64,000 nucleotides of DNA from Prorocentrum cordatum (lineage: Eukaryota > Sar > Dinophyceae > Prorocentrales > Prorocentraceae): positions 207,001-271,000 of the forward strand of contig CAUYUJ010016350.1 of NCBI GenBank assembly GCA_963575745.1, given 5' to 3'. Each line of letters opens with the position of its first letter. Positions within the stretch are counted from its first letter, which is position 1. Below are positions 10,519 through 20,225 of this stretch, piece by piece. The position numbers and the translations under genes are program-made. The notes beneath the pieces were generated by a model. It was not told the DNA's origin. It saw only the letters and a list, made by a program, of their open reading frames with translations, and made no database searches.

Positions 10519-11325
10519 TCCTCTGGGATGGCTGGGGGGGGGCTCTTACCAGGCTTGCTCTTTCCCTACTGTCAACTCCCTCTGGGAGCGGCCACGCCCT
10601 GGTATGTAAGCTGGCTCCTGCGGAGCCAATTGAGGCCGAGAACATCCGTAGCCTGGTGTGGCTGGGGATCCACGGGTCAGGGCGCATTGGCCGTGGGTGG
10701 GGGGAGCCGACCTGTCTTCCTCGTTGGTCGAATGTTGTGATCTCCAATATCTGCGGCTGTACCGCTCTTCTGGGGGCCTGTCGCACCGCTTCCTCGGCTA
10801 TGGCTTCGATGTGCTCTGTTTGGGCCCTGGGGGTTCCCGCGTCACCCCTGATTTGTTCTCTTGAGGGGGTGGCTGGAAATATCCTGACCACTTGCGACCC
10901 CACTGTGATGCAGCTGGTCCCGCAAAAGGCTGCTGACATGCTGGCAGCGGCCCTGAGTCGGATCCTGACCTGCGTCATGTGGGTATACTCGCCTGTGTCT
11001 GGGAACCAGGCAAACACCGAGGAGACCTGCTCGACTGCTCCAGTACCTACTGTGGCCTCTACTGCACCCATGATTTCTTGTCGACTGGTTTGCCCTAGGT
11101 CCGCGAGGTTCCATCTAAGGTGGTGGCCTTCCTCTGGGTCGGTGAGTCTGATAAACGATGGGCCGCCGTCCCAGCTCCCCTCCATGAGGATCCTTCGGGG
11201 GCAGCGTGCAGGGGAGCCGCTTGCCGATCCACGTACTCGGGGGAGCTTCTCCTTGAGGTATCGCAGTATGGGAGCCGCTACCCTTTCGGGGGTCTTTAGT
11301 AGGAGGACTCCTCCCCCTTGAGGCC
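10502..11325 (-). pseudogene. ORF fragment of the retroelement-like locus
   Basis: The frame is open from about 11,325, upstream of its first ATG at 11,185, with protein-like sequence KTPERVAAPILRYLKEKL, then FIRLTDPEEGHHLRWNLADL and FAWFPDTGEYTHMTQVRIRL. It continues the preceding ORF after a frameshift in the G run near 11,315. The function is unknown. The last ~40 codons are low complexity and probably belong to the wrong frame. Confidence 0.5.
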
Positions 11326-12267
11326 CGCTCTATATCCCAGGGCTGCCGCCGCTTCTGCGGCCGTTGTCAGAGCGATACAGGTGGCGGCGGAAGAGGCGGG
11401 GATGTGCACGGAGTCGGATGCCTCGCTGGACCTCCAAGTGTTTCCGTTGCTGTTGGCCGCTAAGGCGGTTTGAGCTGCGATCTGGAGGGCTTCAATGCGG
11501 GGGTCATCTGGGGTCTGACCTTGCATCGTCCTGTTACGAAGGCATCGGACCACGTGGTGGTATAGTGGCTCTAGTCCTTCTCTTAGGAGGGTCTCGTCCC
11601 TGGGTAGGGGTATCCTGGTGGTGGCCCACTGAACGTCTCCAGGCGTCTGATCCGAGTCTTCTAACGGTTGCCTCCACCTTAGAATCTGGGCCACTACGGC
11701 GTCGTTCCTTTGCTCTGGCGCAAGTATGTGCAGAGCGTCGCTGGTGTCCACGTCGCTACCTCCCCAGTGTACTACCACGGAGGGTGGGAACACTGCTCTT
11801 TGGGGGTTGCCAGCAATGTCGAACTGTGCCGCCACTAGCTGCACCAGGGGGGGATTTCTGCGTCCTGTTATCACCGGGTTCCCTATAGGGAGCAGGTGCG
11901 TGATCATGTTGGTGGCCCGGTGTCCCCAGTGCGCGCTGGCGATGGCAACGAGTTCGGTTGGGTCTGGGCCTCCCGGCGTCGGGATTCCATGCCCTGTCAG
12001 GGCAACGATCCTGCAGGGGCCCACCCCCGAGGCTGCCGCCGCCAGCGCGGCCTGCAGCTGGGAAGCGCTGGCGTCCGCTATGAGGATGGTGGGGGTAGTG
12101 TGTCCCTCCTCTTGGGCATTCCTGCTGTTCACTAGTTCTTTTACCTGCTCGTAGGCGCTAGGGCTGAGCAACGCTATTGTGGTGCCCGTGTCGTCCGCGT
12201 GTCTGTCCCCAATTAGCGGTTCTTTTGTGATGACTAGTTCTGCCCGCAGCTCCCTGACTGCCGCCAT
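11296..12267 (-). pseudogene. First ORF of the retroelement-like locus (323 codons), unknown function
   Basis: Globular-looking protein with alternating strands and helices (ELVITKEPLIGDRHADD, TPTILIADASASQLQAALAA, CRIVALTGHGIPTPGG). It contains an Ala-rich C-terminal helix (TCIALTTAAEAAAALGYRAG) and ends at a stop created by a frameshift in a G run, after which the next frame carries on. No known domain was recognised. As the most upstream ORF it may be the start of a gag-like product. Confidence 0.55.
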
Positions 12268-12372
12268 GAGCAGGGGGACTGGGAAGGTTGGTGGCCCTCT
12301 CTTTCTGGATCCTCCTTGTGGATGTCTGGCTAGGATGGCGGCCCAGCTGGTGGGGATACGCGAGGCGTCTAG

Positions 12373-12480
12373 AATTTGTAATTGTCGTCACGTTGAGGCT
12401 CCTCAGGCTTGAGTATGGAGGAAGTCTCAGGCGGAAGCCTGGTCGTTGAATAGCGTGCGAGGAGGTCTCAGGTGGGAGCA
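12373..12480. repeat. Dispersed repeat with TTGTAATTGTCGTCA box, copy 1
   Basis: Shares TTGTAATTGTCGTCA, GGCTTGA(G/A)TATGGAGGA and TCAGGCGG(A/G)AGCCT with 14,735-14,850 and 40,765-40,905. It abuts the 5' end of the minus-strand retroelement-like locus, so it may be that element's leader or a common insertion. Confidence 0.8.
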
Positions 12481-12684
12481 CCCTCCCCATGGGGCCCGCG
12501 CCTCATTCCCCACTCAGTGCTTGAAAGATTTGGCGAAACTTCCTGGCCGGTTTCGGTGGGCGGTCGGATTCTCGGGTTCCCGGTTCCGGTTTCTCCGGTT
12601 CCCCGTTGTTGGTCCCGGACCGATTTTGGTGGGCGACGGGGTTCCCAGGGTTCAAGTTTTTGGTTCCCGGGTTTTTGGGTTCGT

Positions 12685-13097
12685 GGTCGATCTCATTATC
12701 GATCGCGTTATCGATCTCACCGTCCATCTCATTCAATCGATCTCATTACGGAGTTCACTAACCATCTCATTATCCATGTTACTCAACCGGCATCACTAGT
12801 GGTAACTCTATTGATTGCCCGATGGATCTCAAAGTCAATCCCACTATCGATCTCACTATCGATCTCACGATCGATCTGACGCTCGCTCTCACCTCTCACT
12901 ATCGGTTTCACTATCGATGTCACGATCGATGTCGCTATATATCTCACTACCGATGTCACGATCGATCCCGCTATCGATCGCACAGCCGATCGCACTAACG
13001 ATTTCACGATCGATTTCACTATCGGTCTCACTATCGATCTCACGGTCGATTTCACCATTGATCTTACTATCCATGTCATTCAGTCGATCTCATTATC
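12685..13097. repeat. 12-mer satellite ATCGATCTCACT, left block
   Basis: Degenerate tandem 12 bp units (ATCGATCTCACT, with variants TCACTATCG and TCACGATCG), rich in the palindrome ATCGAT. It continues at 14,125 in the same orientation and phase class, so one satellite is interrupted by the element at 13,098-14,124. Confidence 0.9.
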
Positions 13098-14124
13098 GGA
13101 AAGAGCGTGTTCTACCGCTGCTGGCGGAAAACCGAGGGGGGGTCACTACCGGTTCGAACCCCCCCCCCTCCCTCGAAAACCGGGGGTGGTCACTACCGGT
13201 TCGACCCCCCCCCCCTTCGAAAACCGAGGGGGGGTGCGGACAGTGGTGGGAACGGTGGTGGTGGGGACAGTGGTGAGGGGACAGCGGGACAGTGGTGGGG
13301 ACAGTGGGACAGTGGTGGGGACGGTAGTGGTGGGGACAGTGGTGAGGACAATGGTGGGAACAGTGGGGACAGTGGACAGTGGTGGGGACGGTGGTGGTGG
13401 GGATAGTGGTGTGGGGACAGTGGGAATGAGGTGGAAACAGTGGGACAGTGGAGGGTACAGTGGTGGTGGGGACAGTGGTGAAGGCGGTGGCGAGGACGGC
13501 GGTGGGACAATGGGACAGAGGTACAGTGGGGACAGTGGTGGGGACAGTGGGGACAGTGGTGGGAACAGTGGGACAGTTCAGTGGGACAGCGGAGGAGTCA
13601 GTGGGACAGTGGGGACAGTGGGGATAGTCGGGCAGTGGTTGGGGCCGTGGAGAAAGTGGGGAGAGTGGAACCGTGGTGGGAACAGTGGTGGGGACAGTGG
13701 GGACAGTGCGACAGTGGTGGGGGCACTGGTGGGGACAATAGGGACGGTGGTGGAACCAGTGGGGACAGCGGTGGTGAGGACAGTGGTGCTGGGAACAACA
13801 GTGGGGGATGTGGTGCGGACGGTGGTAGGGACCGGGAGTCGTTTGCTGGCGGTGAGTGGGGGGGGTGGGGAAGGGGTTCGAACCGGTAGTGACCCCCCCT
13901 CCGGTTTTCGAGGGGGGGGTTCGAACCGGTAGTGACCCCCCCCGGTTTTCGAGGGGGGGGGGGGGAGGGGTTAGGGGGAGGGGGGGGCCGGGGAGGGGAG
14001 GGGGGGGGTCCAGCAGGGGGGGGGGATTTTCGGAGGGGGGGGGGGGGGGGGGAGGAAACCCGGGTTCCGGAGGAAAAAGGAAGCAGTTTTCCACAGTAAA
14101 GCGGCGGTGGATCACGCTCTCTCC
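13098..14124. mobile_element. Foldback element with terminal inverted repeats and internal minisatellite
   Basis: Both ends match in inverted orientation (GGA(A/G)AGAGCGTG plus a second block ACCGC(T/C)GC), 20 of the first 24 bp identical. ATTATC flanks the element on both sides (13092-13097 and 14125-14130), as expected for a 6 bp target duplication. Inside the ends, a ~40 bp unit (GGTCACTACCGGTTCGAAC) occurs two to three times at 13,125-13,230 and in inverted orientation twice at 13,866-13,955. The centre, about 13,230-13,865, is a G-rich minisatellite of GTGGGGACAGTG type. There is no transposase ORF, so it would be non-autonomous. The flanking satellite contains many ATTATC-like words, so the duplication alone is weak proof. 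Confidence 0.7.
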
Positions 14125-14465
14125 ATTATCGATATCACATTGCCCCCTTGTCGATCTTACAGTCGATTTTGTAATCGATCTCATTATCCATGCCACTCGA
14201 TCTCACACATGATCTCACAATCGAACGCACGATCAATCTAACTATTGATTTCAAGGTCGATGTCACGCAATCGGTAACTTTATCGATCTCACTATTGATC
14301 CCAATATCGATCTCACTATCGATCTCACTATGGATCTCACAACCGAACTCACTTAATCGACCTCACTGCCAACCTCACGATCGATCTAGCTATCGAACTC
14401 ACTGTCGATGCCACTAGCGATCTCATTCAATTGATCTCACTAGCGATCTCACTATCGACCTCATT
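14125..14465. repeat. 12-mer satellite ATCGATCTCACT, right block
   Basis: Continuation of the ATCGATCTCACT satellite after the foldback element. Same unit, same orientation. Confidence 0.9.
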
Positions 14466-14552
14466 ACCGCTAGCACAACACAGCATTTAAACCAATAAAA
14501 TAGCACGGGACGCCCCTGCGCTACAGGACACCCCCGCGCCACGGGACACCAC

Positions 14553-14633
14553 GGGCGAGAGAGAGAGAGAGAGACAACAAAAAAGGAGAGAGCGAGAGAG
14601 AGGGACAGAAAGAGAGAGAGAGAGAGAGAAAGG
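14553..14633. repeat. GA dinucleotide tract
   Basis: Interrupted (GA)n with short A-rich spacers. Confidence 0.9.
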
Positions 14634-14734
14634 AACATCGAACAACTTGAATGGACTACCACGTATGTCCGAACTAGATTACAGCGGCGGGAGGAAGGCT
14701 GATCGAGACACCTGTGAAACAACTAAGAAATCCA

Positions 14735-14850
14735 CTGAATGGGTTCATCCCAGCGATTCATCCTCAAACCTGTAATTGTCGTCATGTTGGGGCTCCTCTG
14801 GCTTGAATATGGAGGAGGTATCAGGCGGGAGCCTCGTGGGTGAGTGAATT
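14735..14850. repeat. Dispersed repeat with TTGTAATTGTCGTCA box, copy 2
   Basis: Second copy of the family at 12,373 and 40,765, here extended upstream by CATCCTCAAAC, which is also present in copy 3. Confidence 0.85.
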
Positions 14851-15029
14851 CTTTACGCTTCGCGTATCCCCACCAGCCCATCTCACAGCAGCAACTCTCG
14901 CGAAGCATGCCGACAGTCGTGTTTTTCAGGCGTGTGTCCGCTGGGCCCCGCATATCTCCCCTGTTCCTCCTTCCTCCCGCCTCCTTGTACATCCTCCTTG
15001 TGGGGGGAGCGGGAGAAGGACGAGGCGAA

Positions 15030-15945
15030 GGAGGAGGGAGAGAAAGCGCTCCTCGTGGTTTGAGTCGTTTGGGGTTTCTCGTCCTGGTCTGAGTCGTTCG
15101 GGCCCTTCTTCCTGGTGTGAGTCGTTCGGGCTCTTCGTGGTGTGAGTCGTTCGGGCTCTTCGTCCTGGTGTGAGTCGTTCGGGCTTCTCGTGGTGTGAGT
15201 TGTTCGGGCCCGTCGTCCTGGTGTGAGTCGTTCGGGCCCCTCCTCCTGGTGTGACTCGTTCGGGCTCCTCGTGGTGTGAGTCGTTCGGGGCCCGCGTCGT
15301 GGTGTGAGTCCTTCGGGCTCCTCGTGGTGTGAGTTGTTCGGGCGCCTCGTCCTGGTGTGAGTCGTTCGGGCCCCTCCTTGTGGTGTGAGTCGTTCGGCCT
15401 CTTCGTGGTGTGAGTCGTTCGGGCCCCTCGTCCTGATGTGAGTCGTTCGGGCTCCTCGTGGGGCCCCTTGGGGGCCTCTTGGAGCCTCGTGTGGCCTCTT
15501 GGGGGCCCCTTGGGGGCCTCTTGGGGGCCTCTTGGGGCGTCGTGGGCCTCTTGGGTGCCTTTTGGGGGCCTCTTGGGGGCCTCTTGGGGCCTCGTGGGGC
15601 CTCTTGGGGGCCTCTTGGGGTCCTCTTGGGGGCCTCTTCGGGCCGCTTGGGGGCCTCTGGGGGGCCTCTTGGAGGCCTCTTGGGGGCCTCCTCGGGGCCT
15701 CTTGGGGCCATATTGGGGCCTCTTGCGACCTCCGCAGAAGCGCAAAGGAGAGCTGCCCCCTGAGAAGGACAACGTGAGCCCAAAACCTTCGTAAAATCAA
15801 TGATTGGAGTAGGAGGCATAGCAGCAGTAGTACGATGAGTAGTAGCAGCAGTAGTTGTAGTAGACTTCGTAGTAGCAGTAGAAGTAGTAGTGGGAGTAGT
15901 AATAGTAGGAGTCGTCGTAGTAGTCGTAGTAGTCGTTGTAGTAAA
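15030..15945. repeat. Composite satellite, first locus
   Basis: Ordered modules: ~25-28 bp units with GAGTCGTTCGGG (15,055-15,460), ~10-11 bp units CTTGGGGGCCT (15,461-15,722), a conserved tail with AGAAGCGCAAA and CCTTCGTAAAATCAATGATT (15,723-15,812), and a GTA-type tract (15,813-15,945). The same order recurs at 37.57-38.16 and 39.89-40.59 kb. The minus strand is free of stops in all three frames through the arrays, which creates long false ORFs rich in RTTHTTRSPNDSHHEEPE. Confidence 0.9.
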
Positions 15946-15959
15946 TGACTGAGGGCGGC

Positions 15960-16650
15960 CGTCGTCGAAACCAGCAGCGATCGTTCCCGACCAGCGTTGT
16001 TGTCGTTGCCACTCTGGCTTCTAGTATTGGAGTGTGGCTGTGAGCTTCGCTCCGCCTACCCGTAACGCACGCGCCTACTGTTTTTTTTTGCACGAGGTGG
16101 CTTGCGTGCGCAAATGCCGCACGTAGCCCAGCACCGCTACGAGATCTCCATTTTTGCATATGATGTGAGTCATATTCTTCTCCATTCGCCCCGCGTTCGT
16201 GTCAGCAGGTCGTCGTGGCGGTTAGCGCTCGGTGACATGCAGGCACGGCGGTCAGCGCGAGATGTCTCAGAGACGGGCCACTTTCGAGATTTTCTCGGCA
16301 CGATCCATCGTCATTGCGACATCAGATCATGGATTCCCCTTCACACCTATACACGCATGTATTCAATACAGAAGCACGCATAAATCAAAGGCGGTCCGAC
16401 ACACATCAAGAATGCACAGAAAGACATGCACAGAAGTTCAACGTTGTCCTCTGCCTCTTCCCAAGAGAGTAAGAGTGGTGCGCCAGTTTTCCTGCGGATG
16501 TTGAGTAGGCACATGTGGAGGTCTGGGGGTCGTCGTTCCAAGTGTCGTCTGCCGCGCTCGTGTGCAGGTGACGCGTGGAGCGTTACGCAACGCGTGGGCT
16601 GAAGTGGTTCGCTTTGCCTTCTGGAAAGACGGGACACAATAGATTTAGGT
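15960..16650 (+). pseudogene. Most truncated copy of the helicase unit (leader plus 3' end)
   Basis: Carries the spliced-leader-like motif at 16,003-16,024 and the GTGGCTGTGAGCTT box at 16,034, as upstream of the helicase at 20.2 kb. It then passes directly to sequence resembling that gene's 3' flank (ACATGCAGGCACGGCGGTC and CA-rich stretches, compare 18.69 and 25.02 kb). The coding part is absent. Similarity is patchy, so this is a tentative call. Confidence 0.45.
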
Positions 16651-16904
16651 AGAACGCTCTTCGTAGTCGTGCAGGAGTACAGTGTGCTGAGAGGTCTTGC
16701 AGGTATGCAAGAGCTCGAGGCTCTCAACATGACTGTCGGCATATCCCGTCACAGTCCATGTAGTGGATCGAGGCTCATCGTGCCTCCGGGTGTCCAGGGG
16801 CCTGGGGTCTAGTTCTCTAGTGTTGCAGGTGTTCCGAGTGTCAGGATATAGTATTATACACGGTTGTCCTTGGTGCAGTTCCAGGTAGCTTCCAAGGTTC
16901 CCGC

Positions 16905-17030
16905 AGGGTGAGTCGATCGGGTTTCTCGCGGCGCGAGCAGTTCGGGCTACTGGGGCTAGTGGGAGTCGGTCGGGCCTTTCCGTGTGTGTGAGACGTTCGG
17001 GATCGTCCTGCAAGGAGTCGTGACCTCTGG
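16905..17030. repeat. Degenerate GAGTCGTTCGGG array
   Basis: A few decayed units (GAGTCGATCGGG, GAGCAGTTCGGG, GAGTCGGTCGGG) between helicase copies 1 and 2. Confidence 0.7.
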
Positions 17031-17169
17031 TAGAATTGAAATTGGTCGTTCCGCTCTTCGTCTTCTTCCTCCTTTTCCTTCTCGGAGTTCTTGTCGTGCG
17101 GTCACGCAGGTTTTCACCTGCGTGGTTCGGGCCATTGCCGAAGGCTAGGAGCGCCCAGGAGTGCCCCAG

Positions 17170-19230
17170 CGTTGTCGTCGCTGTTGCCACTTTGGCTTAC
17201 AGCATTGCGGTTCGGCTGTGAGCTTAGCTCCGCCCATGAGCACAAGCCTCTTTTTCCAGGTTTCCTTGCTGTCGGCATGGAGAGGTGCTGGTACGCCCTG
17301 ATACTTTGGCTTGCATAAGGGGCTCCTTGGAGCGAGGAGGGCGAGGAGTCGGTGATCATGCCTCCTTTTTGTGGCAAGTTCCGATCGTCGCCGTACTGCC
17401 GTCGCCCAGCATACATGGCGGAGTGTTTGCCGCCAGAGCTAGTTCTGCACATGAACCGGAACGCCGTCAGAGCACTAGTGTTCACGAAGCAGGCTGTCGC
17501 GGTCAAATTCGCTCACATTACGAAGAAGCCGATGCAGGATGGCAGCGGTGACCTCAATTGCATGAGGAAGCTCGTCGCTCAGGTAGGCACGAGTTTGTAT
17601 TTCCATGTGTGCAGCATGAACCCGTTCACCGACCAAGACGCCCGTTGGCGCGTAGACTTCGTCGGCGACGTTGCAACTGTGAAGCATCGCATGTCGGGGA
17701 TGATAAGTACGCTGCAGTGTCGAACATGGGCATCCAGGGCAATGCGCGTAGCGCAGGTTTTTGAGACCCTGTCATTGCTCACCCTCACGTGAGCCCACTT
17801 AGTTGGAAGCAGCTTATCGGAGCGGATCGCTCTATGTCGGCACGGCAGCGCCGAGAAATGAGTATGCTATTCGCATCAGGCGCAGTGGACTACGAGCAGT
17901 CCTTCCTCTTCGGCGGCATCGTACTTACCCGCAAGAGCTTGCACTGAAGGATTCTGTGTATTTCGCTGTGACGATGGCGCGTCTCTCGTGCAACAATTCG
18001 GCAGGTTTGGTACTCCGCGTGGGTGCATTGGGTGAAGTGGTCAAGCTGAGTTCTAGGCGCTAGGTCTCACTGGAATGGATGACAGGGTCACCCAGTCCGA
18101 CCAGATAATCATCTCGTTCGTATCTCTGCAACATCTGTGCGAGGTAGATTGGCAGTTTTTCCTCGGCGGGTGCGTTTACAATTCCAGGCGGTCCGCTACG
18201 GAATTGCCGGAGGAAGAGCGTTGGTGGCGCGTAGCAGTGATGATGCTCGGGGACCCCGACGGCGGCGGCATAGAAACGTCGAAAGCGGCGACGACGACCA
18301 CGACCACGGTAGCGACGACGACGATGACCGCTCGACGACGTCGACGACGACGACGACGACCACGACCACGACGACGACGCCGTCGCCGAAGACCACGACG
18401 ACGACGACGACGATTCGTCGAGGACGTCGTGGAGACAACGACGACGACGACTACAACGTGAACGTGAATGGCGACGCTGACGACGCCGACGCCATTTCGA
18501 CGACAGGGGGAGCACTCTTGGTAGCGCTTTCATTCTGGAGAGCGAGCGGAACGCTCGCGGCCATCCTTTTTGTGTCTCGATGTGGCAGGGTTGCTGAGGC
18601 AGGTGAGATCGGCCATGACCCGTGCGGGCTCGCCGCTGTCTCTCAGGATGATGTTTCACTCCTGGCTCCCTTGGCCTCGCCTTCGTGTCAGCATCGTTGT
18701 TGCGTTGACCGTCCGGGGACATGCAAGCGCGGTTGTCGCCGCGGAAGGTTCCGGGGACGCGTCACCGACGAGCCTTTTTATGCATATTCTCGCCCTCTTG
18801 CCCAATGCATGCACGCGCATACATGGAAAACGAACGCGCAGAACAGTCCACTCATCCACAATAGTAACACAACAGAAACACCCGACAGAGTTGGAACCGT
18901 TCGTCTCGCTGCCGAGGGCGGTCGATGGAGCGCTCGCCAGGCCTGGAAGTAAACTTTCGATGTTCTGTATACTGCGTTCGCGCGTACTAGGCTCGTCGTG
19001 CGTTCCGCACCGTGCTGGCTGAACTGCACCCGCCCTGTCGTTGCAGAGTAAGATAGGGAGAAGAAAAAAAGAGAAGGGGACAAATAGTTCACAATATAAT
19101 ATATAGAATAAGAACAAGGTTTCCCCGAAGGTTGCAGGCTCACACAGGCTTCGGAGGGCCTCCCGAGATAATGCCAGCGTTCAGTTCTCTGTGCGTTGCA
19201 GATATGTGATTTGTTTTGGTCTCCCATGAT
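17170..19230 (+). pseudogene. Second helicase copy with large internal deletions
   Basis: Matches the intact gene at 20.2-25.4 kb in order: leader motif at 17,181-17,202, start region GGCATGGAGAGGTGC, then the protein segments YCRRPAYMAECLPPEL, NCMRKLVAQVG and FTDQDARWRVDF (compare YRRRPADIADCLPPHL, NCMKKLVAQLG and YTDRDASWRVDS). A first deletion removes about 107 codons after VAQVG. A second removes about 2.6 kb including every helicase motif, joining near 17,880 to the AVDYEQSFLFGG segment. The 3' part keeps the GAC/CGA microsatellite (18,290-18,430) and 3' flank. Frameshifts and stops are frequent. Confidence 0.85.
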
Positions 19231-19249
19231 GTAAGGTGTGGCGGGCCAC

Positions 19250-20010
19250 TCGCCCTTCCTCGTGTGAGTTTTTTCGGCCCCATATTGTGCGTGCGCCGTT
19301 CGGGCCGCTCATGATGTGAGTCGTTTGAGCATTTCGTCTTCGTGTGCGCCGTTCGGGCCCCTCCTTGGGCGTGAGTCGCTTGGGCATCTGTGGTGTGAAT
19401 CGTTCGGGCCCCCCGTCCTGGTGTGAGTTGTTCGGGTGCTTTCTTGCGTGTGAGACGGTCGGGTTCGTCGTGGTGTGCGTCATTCGGGCCACTCGTCCTG
19501 GCGTGAGTCGCTCGGGCCCCTCCTTGTGTGTGAGTCGTTCGGGTTCGTCGTGGTGTGTGTCGTCGGAGCCCTTCGTCCTGCTGTGAGTCGTTCGGGCCTT
19601 TCTCTGTCTGTTCGTCGTTCGGGCGTTTCGTGGTGTGAGAAACATTTGGGATTTTCCTGGTGCGCGTCGTTCGGGGGCTTTCGTTCTGGTGTGAGTCGTG
19701 CGGGGTTTCCCTTGTGTGTGAATTGATCGGTCTGCTTGGGTATCAGTAGGTCGGTATCGTCGTCCTGGTGAGGGTCGTTTGGGAGCCTTCTTGTGTGTGA
19801 GTTGTCGGCCCTCCCGTGGTGTGAGTAGTTCGGGCTTCGTGGCCTAGTGGGACTCGTTCGGGCCTCTCCGTGTGTGTGAGTCGTTCGGGATCCTCATGGA
19901 GCGAGTCGTTCGGGTCCTTCGTCGTCGTGTGAGTCGTTCGGGCCTCTCCTTGTGCGTGGGTCGTTGGGGCTCCTCGAGGGCTCAGTCGTTCGGGTGCCTC
20001 GCCACGGTCT
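19250..20010. repeat. GAGTCGTTCGGG array between helicase copies 2 and 3
   Basis: About 30 degenerate units. It is followed at 20,023-20,045 by a tail motif (AGTGAGCC...TCTCCATG) also found after the array at 25,951-25,973 and inside the PIF1 intron at 33,071-33,093. Confidence 0.9.
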
Positions 20011-20169
20011 CGCACCCTTGCCAGTGAGCCCCATGCGTCTCCATGTTCGGTGATTGCCGAGACTGTGTCGCATTTGCGTGAGGCCCCGGGAGGGTCCGAA
20101 GATGTGTCTTGGGATCATGAAGGGCCTCATGAGTGGCCGAAATCCACAGTTGCTTTACAATTGTAGTCG

Positions 20170-20189
20170 CTGTTGCCATTCTGGCTCAG
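20170..20189 (+). promoter_or_regulatory. Spliced-leader-like relic upstream of the helicase
   Basis: CTGTTGCCATTCTGGCTCAG matches the dinoflagellate spliced-leader core with few changes. It lies 37 bp before the ATG at 20,226 and implies that sequence upstream, including the in-frame ATG at 20,133, was not coding in the ancestral mRNA. Confidence 0.6.
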
Positions 20190-20225
20190 CAACCTTTTCT
20201 GCCGTTCAGCTTTCTTGCGGTCGGC

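Larger units (their letters stand above)
2816..12480 (-). mobile_element. Decayed retroelement-like locus encoding a DNMT3-type methyltransferase and an EEP endonuclease
   Basis: Read on the minus strand, a chain of ORFs runs from 12,267 to 2,816: gag-like proline/glutamine-rich pieces, a complete DNMT3-type cytosine methyltransferase core, an EEP endonuclease domain as in LINE ORF2, and a 656-residue ORF. Successive pieces are joined by in-frame stops (TGA at 9821-9823, TAG at 6891-6893, TGA at 4873-4875) or frameshifts (for example at a G run near 11,315). Capture of DNMTs by dinoflagellate retrotransposons is published (de Mendoza and colleagues, from memory). What is odd is that no reverse transcriptase was found within the window, so classification as a LINE is inference. 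The 5' boundary is set at a dispersed repeat at 12,373-12,480. Confidence 0.6.

Noticed and set aside
14723-15819. Long minus-strand ORFs (up to 349 codons) in three frames
   Set aside because: All three frames are open because the 25-28 bp and 10-11 bp repeat units lack stops; peptide repeats simply mirror the DNA units.
20133-20225. Upstream ATG of the helicase frame at 20,133 as the start
   Set aside because: A spliced-leader-like relic lies between it and the ATG at 20,226, so it was probably outside the ancestral mRNA.
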